Shown here: one piece after another, positions 8,058-16,888 of the stretch
How the letters are laid out: the number at the start of each line of letters is the position of its first letter
Numbering within the stretch: the first letter of the stretch is position 1
Assembly: GCF_042683165.1 (NCBI RefSeq)
Contig: NZ_JBHUIZ010000018.1
Location: 186,001-250,000, forward strand
Direction of reading: 5' to 3'
Source: Tigheibacillus halophilus
Lineage (GTDB): Bacteria; Bacillota; Bacilli; Bacillales; Amphibacillaceae
DNA: 64,000 nucleotides
The notes under the pieces: model-generated
What the model was told of the DNA's origin: nothing
Databases searched by the model: none
The model's input: only the letters and a program-made list of their open reading frames with translations
Made by a program: the position numbers and the translations under genes

Positions 8058-9653
8058 ATGGTTGAAACGATCTGGTCACTTGTCCCTCCGCTTTTAGCAA
8101 TCCTCATGGTTCTATTGACAAAGAGAGTTTTGCTATCGCTGGGGGTGGGCATCATTGCGGCAGCACTTTTCACAGCAAGTTTCAATCCAGAACATACACT
8201 TTCATTGATTTGGAACGCATTTAAAGGCGTGTTTGTGGAAGATGGCGGTCTGAACACGTGGAATGTTTATATTTTGCTTTTTGTTCTGCTGTTAGGCATT
8301 TTGACAGCGTTCGTTTCCATGATGGGGGGAACGAAAGCGTTCGGTGACTGGATGATTCGCCGCGTCAAAACAAGAGCCGGTGCCCAAATTATGACAATTG
8401 TTTTAGGGATAGTCGTTTTTGTAGATGACTATTTCAACAGTTTGACTGTAGGGCAGATAGCACGGCCGGTCACAGATAAACACAGGATATCTCGTTCCAA
8501 GCTGGCATACATTGTGGATTCCACTTCTGCGCCTGTCTGTGTGGTTGCGCCGGTCTCCAGCTGGGGTGCCTATATCATCGGTTTAATCGGGACCGTTCTT
8601 GTGACAGAAGAAGTAGCCGGAGTTTCTGCATTCGGTGCTTTCCTGCAAATGATACCAATGAATTTTTATGTATGGGCTGCACTTGGAACTATTTTCATTA
8701 TCGCGATTAGACAGGCTGACTTTGGTCCAATGAGAACACATGAAAAACGCGCTTTAGAAACAGGGGAATTGCTTGATCCGGAAAAGAAGGAGATTGTCGA
8801 TATTACGAATGATATGCCAACAAGCCGATTGGGCGGTATCAAGGATTTGGTCATTCCAATTACAGTGCTTTTCCTGGCCACGGTCGGATTTATTTATTTG
8901 ACCGGCATACAAGCTCTTGGTGAGGAAAAAGCGCATACGCTGATGAATATTTTTGGAGAAGCTGATGTTTCCAAGTCGCTGCTTTATGGAGGGATTACAG
9001 GTATTGCTGCTACATTGCTTTTGTTTTTACGACATGTCGGCAAAAAAGAGCTGAACGGAACTCACTTCATCAATGGGGTTATCAGCGGTTCAAAGTCAAT
9101 GATGCCGGCCTTTGCTATTCTTATTTTTGCTTGGGCGATCGTGGATCTGATTGACCAACTTGGTACAGGGGTTTATTTGGCTCAATTGGTGAAGGATGCC
9201 AATATGAGTTACACGTTATTGCCATTGATTGTATTTTTGATGGCAGGGTTTATCGCTTTTGCTACTGGGACATCTTGGGGTTCGTTCGCACTGCTGCTCC
9301 CGATAGCTGGAAAAATTGCCATGGTAACGGAACCGGATCTATTGCTGCCGATGCTTGCTGCAGTCTTGGCAGGCTCTGTGTTTGGTGACCATTGTTCGCC
9401 AATATCTGATACGACTATCATGTCTTCTACAGGGTCGAATTGTCATCATATTGATCATGTCATGACGCAATTGCCTTACGCACTAGTATCGGCATTGATC
9501 GCAGGGGCCGGTTATTTAGCATTAGGGCTGAGCAATAATGTGTGGATCGGTTTGGCAATTGTCATTGCCGGATTGGCCATATTGTATTTTAGTTTGAATA
9601 AACCTCTTTCTTCAGCTATTGGGGCAGAAGAAAAAGTTGCACAATCAAAGTGA
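8058..9653 (+). CDS. NhaC-family Na+/H+ antiporter or sodium-coupled amino-acid carrier
   Basis: A 531-residue protein with about 12-13 membrane helices and NhaC/IT-superfamily motifs: FVDDYFNSLTVGQIARPVTD near residue 120, DSTSAPVCVVAPVSSWGAY near 155, GTSWGSFALLLPIA near 410, and GSVFGDHCSPISDTTIMSSTGS near 440. The family includes antiporters, the malate/lactate exchanger MleN, and the group predicted as lysine carriers (LysW). It starts at ATG 8058 after AAAGGGGG. It lies directly upstream of, and in the same direction as, a lysine-degradation operon, so lysine uptake is a reasonable alternative to plain Na+/H+ exchange. Confidence 0.85.
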   Translation: MVETIWSLVPPLLAILMVLLTKRVLLSLGVGIIAAALFTASFNPEHTLSLIWNAFKGVFVEDGGLNTWNVYILLFVLLLGILTAFVSMMGGTKAFGDWMIRRVKTRAGAQIMTIVLGIVVFVDDYFNSLTVGQIARPVTDKHRISRSKLAYIVDSTSAPVCVVAPVSSWGAYIIGLIGTVLVTEEVAGVSAFGAFLQMIPMNFYVWAALGTIFIIAIRQADFGPMRTHEKRALETGELLDPEKKEIVDITNDMPTSRLGGIKDLVIPITVLFLATVGFIYLTGIQALGEEKAHTLMNIFGEADVSKSLLYGGITGIAATLLLFLRHVGKKELNGTHFINGVISGSKSMMPAFAILIFAWAIVDLIDQLGTGVYLAQLVKDANMSYTLLPLIVFLMAGFIAFATGTSWGSFALLLPIAGKIAMVTEPDLLLPMLAAVLAGSVFGDHCSPISDTTIMSSTGSNCHHIDHVMTQLPYALVSALIAGAGYLALGLSNNVWIGLAIVIAGLAILYFSLNKPLSSAIGAEEKVAQSK

Positions 9654-9682
9654 AAGAAAAAACATCATTTTTCTAAAAACAT

Positions 9683-9711
9683 TTGAAAATTTAAAAATGT
9701 TGATTTATAAT
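9683..9711 (+). promoter_or_regulatory. Sigma-A promoter of the lysine-degradation operon
   Basis: TTGAAA (9683-9688) and TATAAT (9706-9711) are separated by exactly 17 bases. It lies 52 bases before the aminotransferase start and just upstream of a palindromic operator candidate. Confidence 0.8.
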
Positions 9712-9723
9712 ATTAATTGGTTA

Positions 9724-9750
9724 ATGAAACATCATTTCATTAAATGAAAC
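9724..9750 (+). promoter_or_regulatory. Candidate IclR-type operator
   Basis: The 17-base palindrome ATGAAACATCATTTCAT (9724-9740) is followed by a further half-site AATGAAAC (9743-9750). It sits between the promoter and the ribosome binding site, where a bound repressor would block transcription. The TGAAA/TTTCA arms with a short centre resemble operators of IclR-family proteins, and an IclR gene closes this cluster. Binding is inferred. Confidence 0.6.
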
Positions 9751-9762
9751 AGAGGGATGGGA

Positions 9763-10944
9763 ATGCAGTTTGTTTCAGAGAGCGTGAAAAATTTACCGCC
9801 GTACTTGTTCGCTGAGCTTGAAAAAAAGAAGCGGGCTTTGCAGGAACAAGGTGTTGATGTGATTGATTTGGGAATCGGGGCACCTGATTTACCAACGCCG
9901 TCTTTCATTGTGGAAGAATTGGCATCAGCTGCCCGTGCTCCACTTAACCACCGTTATTCCAGTTATCAAGGCTGCAAGGAATTCAGAGAAGCAGTCGCTT
10001 TATTCTATCAGCGGCATTATGGTGTATCTTTGGATCCAGACACTGAAGTGCTGACGCTAATCGGCTCGAAAGAAGGAATTGCACACCTTCTGCAGGCGGT
10101 TGTCAATCCGGGGGAAACAGTGATTACGCCGAATCCCGGCTATCCGGTTTACCGGTCCGCAATTCATCTGGTCGGAGCAAAAGCAGCTGACTTACCACTG
10201 GATGCCGACGATAACTATGCACCGGCGTTCTCTAAAGTGAGTAAAAGTGTAAAAGATGCTGCGAAAGCTATGCTGCTCAATTATCCTGCAAATCCTACCG
10301 CTGCAACAGTAGAATTAAACACTTTTATGAAAGCGATTGCATTTGCGAAAGAGAACGAGCTTTTGTTGATAAATGATATGGCTTATGACTTGATAACTTT
10401 TGGGGACTATACTGCCCCGAGTATACTTCAAGTCCCTGGTGCCAAGGAATGGGCGATTGAATTCGGTTCTTTATCAAAAAGTTTCAACATGACTGGATGG
10501 CGGATTGGTTTTGCAGTAGGGAATAAAAAGGCGGTCAGATCACTTGCGACATTGAAAAGCAATGTGGATTCATCACAATTCCTGCCAGTGCAGCTGGCAG
10601 CAGCAAAAGCACTTCGCAGTGATCTATCGGCGACTCGGGAACATGCGGAAATATTTCGGACCCGGATGGAAAAAATGCATGCTGGACTGCACAAGCTTGG
10701 CATCCGGGCGAATAAACCAAAAGGGACGATATTTCTGTGGATACGCGTTCCGGCTGCATACACATCTTCAGCATTTGCTGAGAAGCTGCTGGAAGAGGCA
10801 GGCATCATCATCACACCGGGAACTGCCTTTGGCAGTGCAGGCGAGGGGTATGCACGTATCGCTTTGACGGTTTCGTCTGAAAGGCTGGATGAGGTGCTGG
10901 AGCGCCTAATGCAGCTTGATTTAAAAGGGGGCAATAAAACGTGA
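9763..10944 (+). CDS. PLP-dependent class I/II aminotransferase (candidate 2-aminoadipate aminotransferase)
   Basis: A 393-residue fold-type I aminotransferase related to LL-diaminopimelate and aspartate aminotransferases. PLP lysine is Lys239 in SLSKSFNMTGWRIGF; other landmarks are NPGYPVY near 125, NYPANPTA near 174 and the C-terminal arginine in YARIALTVS. In this operon the expected substrate is L-2-aminoadipate, giving 2-oxoadipate (inference). ATG 9763 is chosen because GAGGG lies 6 bases upstream; the earlier ATG at 9757 overlaps that site. The stop overlaps the next gene's GTG by four bases, so translation is coupled. Confidence 0.85.
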   Translation: MQFVSESVKNLPPYLFAELEKKKRALQEQGVDVIDLGIGAPDLPTPSFIVEELASAARAPLNHRYSSYQGCKEFREAVALFYQRHYGVSLDPDTEVLTLIGSKEGIAHLLQAVVNPGETVITPNPGYPVYRSAIHLVGAKAADLPLDADDNYAPAFSKVSKSVKDAAKAMLLNYPANPTAATVELNTFMKAIAFAKENELLLINDMAYDLITFGDYTAPSILQVPGAKEWAIEFGSLSKSFNMTGWRIGFAVGNKKAVRSLATLKSNVDSSQFLPVQLAAAKALRSDLSATREHAEIFRTRMEKMHAGLHKLGIRANKPKGTIFLWIRVPAAYTSSAFAEKLLEEAGIIITPGTAFGSAGEGYARIALTVSSERLDEVLERLMQLDLKGGNKT

Positions 10945-12611
10945 ATACGGCAGTTTCCGCAAAGCAAGCTGTAAAGATGACAGGGGCTCAGGCTATCGTT
11001 GCTTGTATGAAACAAGAAAATATCACCAAGGTATTTTGCGTTCCAGGAGAAAGTTATTTACCTGTGCTGGATGCTTTACATGATGAGGACAGTATGGAGG
11101 TCATTACAGCCAGACATGAAGGCGGGGCAGCATTCATGGCTGAAAGCTATGCGAAATCCACCTTGAAGCCGGGTGTTGTCATGGCGACCAGGGGAGTCGG
11201 CGCTTCCAATTTAGCTATTGGCGTCCATACAGCGATGCAGGATTCAACTCCAGTGGTGGTGCTGCTCGGACAGGTGCACAGCAAATTTTCTGGAAGGGAA
11301 GGATTTCAGGAAGTCGATTTGGTTCATTATTTCCAGCCGATCAGCAAATGGACGGTAGAAATCAAGGATGCGGATCGGATTCCTGAGCTGGTTCAGCGAG
11401 CATTTCGCATAGCTAAATCTGGACGGCCCGGCCCCGTGGTCATTTCATTACCGGAAGATGTGCTGCCGGAAGTTGCAGAAATGCGGATTGGGCCTGTAGC
11501 TGAAAAGCCAAAACCAGCACCATCAGAAGAAGAAATCGAAAAAACTGCGGCGATGCTGAACGGAGCCAGGCAACCTGTCATTATTGCTGGCGGCGGAGTG
11601 AAGGCGGCTGGAGCGGAAGAATTGCTGGCCAAATTTTCCACGCGATGCAAGCTGCCGGTACTGGCTGCTTTCCGCCGGCACGATGTAATTGACAGCAAGC
11701 ATGAAATGTATGCGGGACATCTCGGGCTGGGACTGAGTCCGACCATTAGGCAAACTGTAAAGGAAGCAGACCTGATCCTCGTTCTCGGAAGCCGGTTATC
11801 CGAAGTGACCACACAGGATTATGGCCTGATTGAAGCTAGCCAGAAAATGATCCATATAGATATTGATGCAAATACACTCGGAAAGGTCTACGCCCCAGAT
11901 GTCGGTATAGTCGCTGATATGAAAGAAGCGCTGCTTAAGCTGCTGCAAATGGACATCTCGGTCACATGGGGGGATTGGGCGGCTGCGACACATGATTCAT
12001 ATAAACAGACCTGTGTGTTGCAGGTTTCGAAAAATGATGTGCTGAATAAATTTGTCATCGCGGAGCTAGCCGAAAAATTGCCGAAAAATGCATTGCTTAC
12101 AAATGATGCCGGTAATTTTGCAGGCTGGATGCATCGTTATTATCCATTTAGAACAACACATAGTTATGTTGGACCGACTTCGGGGGCAATGGGTTATGGA
12201 ATGCCGGCTGCCCTTGGCGCAAAGCTGGCATTCCCGCATAAGACAGTTGTTTCTTTATCCGGTGATGGCGGATTCATGATGACGGTATCCGAGCTGGAAA
12301 CAGCAGTCCGGCACCAAATTCATATCATCGCGATCGTGTTCAATAACCAAATGTACGGAACTATCCGCATGCATCAGGAAATGCATTACCCAGAAAGAAC
12401 CATCGCAACAGACTTGGGGAGAGTGTCTTTTGTCCAGCTTGCTGAAAGTATGGGAGCAAAAGGCTGCCTTGTTACAACCAGGAAAGATTTTTCCGAGGCG
12501 TTTGATGAAGCGCTTCATTCCGATTGTTGTACCGTCATTGAAGTGATGACAAATCCGGAACAGATATCTGTTTCCGCAACTATTGCAGATATCAGGAGTA
12601 AAAAGAAGTGA
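10941..12611 (+). CDS. ThDP-dependent acetolactate-synthase-like enzyme (candidate 2-oxoadipate decarboxylase)
   Basis: A 556-residue enzyme with the three-domain thiamine-diphosphate fold of acetohydroxyacid synthases and 2-oxoacid decarboxylases. The activating glutamate is Glu60 in ARHEGGAAFMAE; the ThDP/Mg motif SGDGGFMMTVSELETA ends in VFNN in the C-terminal domain. It lacks an ilvN regulatory partner and sits between an aminotransferase and an aldehyde dehydrogenase, so biosynthetic acetolactate synthesis is unlikely. The context predicts non-oxidative decarboxylation of 2-oxoadipate to glutarate semialdehyde. It starts at GTG after GGGGG and overlaps the preceding stop (GTGA). Confidence 0.8.
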   Translation: MNTAVSAKQAVKMTGAQAIVACMKQENITKVFCVPGESYLPVLDALHDEDSMEVITARHEGGAAFMAESYAKSTLKPGVVMATRGVGASNLAIGVHTAMQDSTPVVVLLGQVHSKFSGREGFQEVDLVHYFQPISKWTVEIKDADRIPELVQRAFRIAKSGRPGPVVISLPEDVLPEVAEMRIGPVAEKPKPAPSEEEIEKTAAMLNGARQPVIIAGGGVKAAGAEELLAKFSTRCKLPVLAAFRRHDVIDSKHEMYAGHLGLGLSPTIRQTVKEADLILVLGSRLSEVTTQDYGLIEASQKMIHIDIDANTLGKVYAPDVGIVADMKEALLKLLQMDISVTWGDWAAATHDSYKQTCVLQVSKNDVLNKFVIAELAEKLPKNALLTNDAGNFAGWMHRYYPFRTTHSYVGPTSGAMGYGMPAALGAKLAFPHKTVVSLSGDGGFMMTVSELETAVRHQIHIIAIVFNNQMYGTIRMHQEMHYPERTIATDLGRVSFVQLAESMGAKGCLVTTRKDFSEAFDEALHSDCCTVIEVMTNPEQISVSATIADIRSKKK

Positions 12612-12692
12612 ATGGTTTGCAGTCCTACACACATATTTTTTAGTAACCAGACATAGGATACTATTTGTCTATGAAAATGGGAGGTTTTGAAT

Positions 12693-14192
12693 GTGACAGA
12701 AGCAGTAATTGATACAAAAAAACTAGCAAACTTTATCGACGGTGTTTGGGAGAAAGAAAAAGTGGAATCTGTGCCGGTGATCAACCCGGCGACAGGAGAA
12801 AGCATCGTGGAGGTGCCTCTGTCTACAGCTGAGGATGTGGATCGGGCTGTGGCTGCAGCAAAAAAAGCACAAAAAGAATGGTCGCTTGTTCCCGCTCCGC
12901 AACGTGCAGAAGTCCTTTTCAAAATAGGAAGTCTGATGAAAGAGCGTAAGGAGCATCTTGCACAGCTGTTGACAATGGAAAACGGTAAAGTGATTGAAGA
13001 AGGCAGGGGAGAAGTGCAGGAAGGCATCGATATGGCATTTTACATGGCAGGTGAAGGCAGAAGGATGTTCGGACAGACGACACCGTCAGAACTTAAAAAT
13101 AAATTTGCTATGAGCGTACGGGCACCAATCGGTGTGGTTGGCATTATCACACCATGGAACTTTCCAATCGCTATTGCTACGTGGAAATCTTTTCCTGCCA
13201 TTGTTGCTGGGAATGCCGTTGTCTGGAAACCAGCGACTGAGACACCAATCATGGCTTATGAACTTGCAAAGATTTGTGAAGAAGCGGGGCTGCCTAAAGG
13301 TGTTTTGAACGTTGTGTTCGGTAAAGGATCTACTGTAGGAGACAGCATGGTACACCATGATGACATCCGAGTCATTTCCTTTACGGGATCTAATGATACA
13401 GGGCGCGATATCGCTGCGGAATGTGGGAAGCAGCTGAAAAAGCTGTCCATGGAAATGGGTGGAAAAAACGCAGTGATCGTAATGGATGATGCTGACTTGG
13501 ACTTGGCTGTGGAAGGCATCTTATGGAGTGCTTTCGGTACAAGCGGGCAACGTTGTACAGCCTGCAGCAGAGTTATTGTCCACAAAGATGTGAAAACAGC
13601 GGTGGAGGAACGTCTGCTGTCTGCCATGGAGACATTGACCATTGGCAATGGATTGGATGAATCTATTAAGGTCGGTCCGATCATCAATCAAGCAGGCATT
13701 GATAAAATAAAAAAATATATTAGCATCGGCAATGAAGAGGGAGCTAAACTGCTTGCCGGCGGCTATGAACTGAAAGATGGCAAATACAAATCCGGCCATT
13801 ATTTTGCTCCGACATTATTCACAAATGTTAAAGCAGACATGCGCATAGGCCAGGAAGAAATCTTTGGCCCGGTTGTTTCGCTCATTCCTGTGGATAGTTT
13901 TGAAGAAGCGATAGAAGCCAACAACAGCGTTTCGTACGGATTATCCAGCTCTATTTTCACGAAGGATGTCAATCGGGTATTTCAAGCGCAGCGAGATTTG
14001 GATACCGGTATCGTGTACGTGAATGCGGGAACAACTGGAGCTGAAATCCATCTGCCATTCGGCGGCACGAAAGGGACCGGAAACGGGCATCGTGATTCCG
14101 GCGTGCAAGCCTTGGATGTTTTTACGGAATGGAAAGCAGTTTACGTCGATTACAGTGGCAAACTGCAACGGGCCCAAATAGACGTAGAATAA
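12693..14192 (+). CDS. Aldehyde dehydrogenase, ALDH7-like (candidate L-aminoadipate-semialdehyde dehydrogenase)
   Basis: A 499-residue NAD(P)-dependent aldehyde dehydrogenase. The general base is Glu254 (MEMGGKNAV), the nucleophile Cys288 (SGQRCTACSR), and the cofactor-site motif is ITPWNFP. Near the C terminus, TTGAEIHLPFGGTK and TGNGHRDSG resemble the GAEIGGAFGGEK/GGGRESG signature of ALDH7 (antiquitin), which binds the aminoadipate moiety. That fits oxidation of allysine to 2-aminoadipate, next to lysine 6-dehydrogenase. GTG 12693 lies eight bases after GGGAGG; the TTG two codons upstream is too close to that site. Confidence 0.85.
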   Translation: MTEAVIDTKKLANFIDGVWEKEKVESVPVINPATGESIVEVPLSTAEDVDRAVAAAKKAQKEWSLVPAPQRAEVLFKIGSLMKERKEHLAQLLTMENGKVIEEGRGEVQEGIDMAFYMAGEGRRMFGQTTPSELKNKFAMSVRAPIGVVGIITPWNFPIAIATWKSFPAIVAGNAVVWKPATETPIMAYELAKICEEAGLPKGVLNVVFGKGSTVGDSMVHHDDIRVISFTGSNDTGRDIAAECGKQLKKLSMEMGGKNAVIVMDDADLDLAVEGILWSAFGTSGQRCTACSRVIVHKDVKTAVEERLLSAMETLTIGNGLDESIKVGPIINQAGIDKIKKYISIGNEEGAKLLAGGYELKDGKYKSGHYFAPTLFTNVKADMRIGQEEIFGPVVSLIPVDSFEEAIEANNSVSYGLSSSIFTKDVNRVFQAQRDLDTGIVYVNAGTTGAEIHLPFGGTKGTGNGHRDSGVQALDVFTEWKAVYVDYSGKLQRAQIDVE

Positions 14193-14215
14193 CTGGCAGA
14201 AGTACTGAAGAGATT

Positions 14216-14242
14216 CGCCCGGCACATTGGTGCTGCCGGGCG
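14216..14242 (+). other. GC-rich intergenic hairpin between the dehydrogenase genes
   Basis: CGCCCGGCA (14216-14224) and TGCCGGGCG (14234-14242) form a perfect 9-base stem with a 9-base loop, without a following T-run. It is probably a transcript-stabilising or processing structure inside the operon rather than a terminator. Confidence 0.5.
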
Positions 14243-14347
14243 CCTGCTTTGATGCAGTAGAGAGGACGACCGCTTTTAACCGGTGAACAGAGCCCGCAAC
14301 AAAAAGCTATTGCAGATCCAATGAATCGAAACAAGGGAGTGATCGTT

Positions 14348-15520
14348 TTGAAAATAGGTGTATTAGGATCAGGACTCATGGGAAAAGAAGCAGCGAGGGA
14401 CTTGACCCAAAATGAGGGGGTGACAGCTGTCGGTCTTGCAGACATCGACTTGGAAAGGGCCAGGCAGGTTTGTGATCAGTTACATTCCCCAAAGCTGAAA
14501 GCCTATCAGGTCAATGCCGCCGATGAGGAAGATTTAGCAAATTATATGCAACAATTCGATGTCATCATCAATGCGCTTTTCTATTCGTTTAACGAAATTG
14601 TTGCCAAGACTGCTATAAAAGTTGGTGTAAACTCTGTCGATCTTGGGGGGCATATTGGTCATATCACTGACAAAGTACTGGATCTGAAAAAAGAAGCGGA
14701 AACTGCAGGTGTGACTGTTATTCCGGATCTTGGTGTTGCACCAGGAATGATCAATATTTTATCCGGGCACGGCGTGAGCAAGCTGGATAAAACGGAATCT
14801 ATCAAACTGTATGTTGGCGGCATCCCAGTTAAACCTGAACCGCCTTTCGAGTATAATCACGTTTTTTCAATGGAAGGCCTGCTTGACCACTATACGGATC
14901 CTTCGTTGATCATTCGCAATGGGAATAAAGTTGAAGTGCCTTCATTGTCTGAAATAGAGCAGGTTTATTTTGAGCGATTCGGTCCCTTAGAAGCTTTCCA
15001 CACTTCCGGAGGAACATCGACACTTTCCTTTTCTTACCCGGATTTGGAAACACTCGAGTACAAGACGATCCGTTACAGAGGCCATGCGGAAAAGTTCAAA
15101 CTGCTCGTCGATCTGAATTTGACAAGAACTGATTATGAGGTGGAACTGCGAGGAGAGAAAATCAACCCGCGTGAAGTGTTGCTGAAGGTGCTTGACCCGA
15201 TTGTCGAACTCGGAGAAAAAGATGATGCCGTATTGCTCCGTGTAATTGTCGCCGGAATAAAAAACGGAGAACAAGCTGCATATGAATATGAGATGACAAC
15301 CTATAAAGATCGAAAGAATAACGTAACGGCCATGGCAAGAGCCACTGCCAATACGATATCTGTTGTAGCACAAATGATCGGCGCCGGTCATATTCAGCAA
15401 AAAGGTGTCTACCCGCCAGAGCAGATCGTACCAGGTGATTTATACATGAAAGAGATGGCAAAACGTGGAGTGAATATCATAGAAACGGAGCATGTGGAAA
15501 AGACACATATTCGGATGTAA
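14348..15520 (+). CDS. lysDH: L-lysine 6-dehydrogenase (saccharopine-dehydrogenase fold)
   Basis: A 390-residue NAD-dependent enzyme that deaminates the epsilon-amino group of L-lysine to allysine, which cyclises to piperideine-6-carboxylate. The Rossmann motif is GVLGSGLMGKEAARDL. Long stretches resemble, from memory, the characterised Geobacillus stearothermophilus lysine dehydrogenase: VDLGGHIGHITDKVL, PDLGVAPGMINILSG, YNHVFSMEGLLDHYTDP, HTSGGTSTL and GVYPPEQIVPGD. Length is also typical. The start is TTG at 14348, six bases after GGGAGTG. An ordinary saccharopine reductase or carboxynorspermidine synthase is less likely given these matches. Confidence 0.85.
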   Translation: MKIGVLGSGLMGKEAARDLTQNEGVTAVGLADIDLERARQVCDQLHSPKLKAYQVNAADEEDLANYMQQFDVIINALFYSFNEIVAKTAIKVGVNSVDLGGHIGHITDKVLDLKKEAETAGVTVIPDLGVAPGMINILSGHGVSKLDKTESIKLYVGGIPVKPEPPFEYNHVFSMEGLLDHYTDPSLIIRNGNKVEVPSLSEIEQVYFERFGPLEAFHTSGGTSTLSFSYPDLETLEYKTIRYRGHAEKFKLLVDLNLTRTDYEVELRGEKINPREVLLKVLDPIVELGEKDDAVLLRVIVAGIKNGEQAAYEYEMTTYKDRKNNVTAMARATANTISVVAQMIGAGHIQQKGVYPPEQIVPGDLYMKEMAKRGVNIIETEHVEKTHIRM

Positions 15521-15553
15521 AAGCATAGAATTTTTTCAAAAATACACCGAAAC

Positions 15554-15587
15554 ATGAAAAGCCCCTGTACATGCAGGGGCTTTTCAT
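15554..15587 (+). terminator. Palindromic terminator between lysDH and iclR
   Basis: A perfect inverted repeat from ATGAAAAGCCCCTG to CAGGGGCTTTTCAT with a 6-base centre. The T-run is only four bases, so termination may be partial and the IclR gene may receive read-through. Confidence 0.7.
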
Positions 15588-15638
15588 GGCAGAATAAAGG
15601 AATAGACTTTGCAGAAAAATGAAAATAGGGGATTTAAC

Positions 15639-16394
15639 ATGAACCAGAGTGTGATTAAAGCATTGAAATTATTGGACTTGTTTACAGCGGAAACGCCAGA
15701 ATTGGCATTGCGGGATATTGCTGATCAGGCAAACATGCCCAAGCCCACCGTTTATCGGCTGTTAACTGCGCTGGAATCGCTGGACTATATACATAAAGTA
15801 GGAGATACAGGAAACTACAGGCTAGGCTTGAAGCTCCTTGAACTTGGAAGGCTGGTTTCTGACCAGCTGGAGGTACGGACGGTAGCTTTTCCGTTTATGC
15901 AACAGCTGGCAATGAAGATCAATGAAGCTGTTCATCTTGTCATTGCCAATCAAAACCAGGCGACTTACATTGAAAAAGTGGATAGCAACCAAGCACTAAG
16001 ATTGTTTACGAAAGTCGGCAAAAGTTCCCCACTTCATATCGGATCTGGCCCCAAGCTGTTATTTGCTTTCATGTCTGCAGAAAAGCAGATAGAGATCATG
16101 CGTCATTTAATGTCTGCTGGCCAGGGCCAGAAATCCTTTCTAAAGGAAGATGAGCTTTTTGATCAGCTGCAGAAAATTCGCGACACCGGGTATGCCTATA
16201 GCATTGGTGAACAGGATGAAGATACTACCGGGATTTCTTATCCAATCTATGATTTTAGAAATCATGTTGTCGCTTCCTTGACAGTCAGCGGCTTATCCAG
16301 TCATTTCATTGGGAAAAATTTGGAATTCATCAAAAGGGAAACGCAACGGACAGCAATCATGATATCGAAAAAACTTGGCTATACACGTGACTGA
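15639..16394 (+). CDS. IclR-family transcriptional regulator
   Basis: A 251-residue regulator with an N-terminal winged helix (SVIKALKLLDLF, then ALRDIADQANMPKPTVYRLLTALE) and a C-terminal IclR effector domain from about residue 75 (HLVIANQNQATYIEKVDS and GYAYSIGEQDEDTTGISYPI). The family usually represses or activates catabolic operons and responds to a pathway metabolite. It follows lysDH and probably controls the upstream operon through the palindrome at 9724-9740. ATG 15639 is preceded by AGGGGA; earlier in-frame TTG starts lack a site. Confidence 0.85.
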   Translation: MNQSVIKALKLLDLFTAETPELALRDIADQANMPKPTVYRLLTALESLDYIHKVGDTGNYRLGLKLLELGRLVSDQLEVRTVAFPFMQQLAMKINEAVHLVIANQNQATYIEKVDSNQALRLFTKVGKSSPLHIGSGPKLLFAFMSAEKQIEIMRHLMSAGQGQKSFLKEDELFDQLQKIRDTGYAYSIGEQDEDTTGISYPIYDFRNHVVASLTVSGLSSHFIGKNLEFIKRETQRTAIMISKKLGYTRD

Positions 16395-16408
16395 GGGGGG
16401 AGTGGCTT

Positions 16409-16720
16409 ATGAAAACCGTATTTATCGCTGGACATGCCAGGCTTCCTTCTGGGATGGCGGCAAAAAGCATATATGATACATTGACGATTACCGCAGAAAT
16501 AGATAAAAAATATGGTGTCATTGTCAATGCTGGGTGTACATTGGCAACAATCCACGGCAGAGAATTCGTTCAGCAGCTTTTGCGCGGGCATAGTTTGCAA
16601 GACGGTATTAGTGAACCGGAAAAGAAATTGCGGGAGCACTATTTGGGAAAAGCAGGCAACGCACTCGTGTCCGCACTCCATGATTTATATAAGCAGTACG
16701 AGGCACATAAGAATAGTTAA
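16409..16720 (+). CDS. DUF3870 domain protein
   Basis: A 103-residue protein matching the DUF3870 pattern: KTVFIAGHARLPSGMAA at the start, a central VIVNAGCTLATIHGREFVQQLLRGHSL and a C-terminal EHYLGKAGNALVSALHDLYKQY. The function is unknown. Relatives often sit beside amino-acid catabolic genes and their regulators, as here, 14 bases after the IclR gene with GGGGGGAG as ribosome binding site. A small metabolite-binding or accessory role is possible but not shown. Confidence 0.7.
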   Translation: MKTVFIAGHARLPSGMAAKSIYDTLTITAEIDKKYGVIVNAGCTLATIHGREFVQQLLRGHSLQDGISEPEKKLREHYLGKAGNALVSALHDLYKQYEAHKNS

Positions 16721-16781
16721 GCAATCCCGGTAAATATCGTGAGAATACGAATATGTAACATGATCAGAATGGAGTTATGAA

Positions 16782-16823
16782 AGAATCTTATTTCAACTGG
16801 ACTAAATGGCAGAATAAGATTCT
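16782..16823 (+). terminator. Inverted repeat after the DUF3870 gene
   Basis: AGAATCTTATT (16782-16792) and AATAAGATTCT (16813-16823) form an 11-base perfect stem with a 20-base loop. There is no clear T-run, so it is a possible weak terminator at the edge of the catabolic block. Confidence 0.5.
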
Positions 16824-16888
16824 ATGCTGCACAATTTGTTGTAAAAAAATCTTCTTTTGATAGGACTATCTGAATGGAGGATTCCGGG

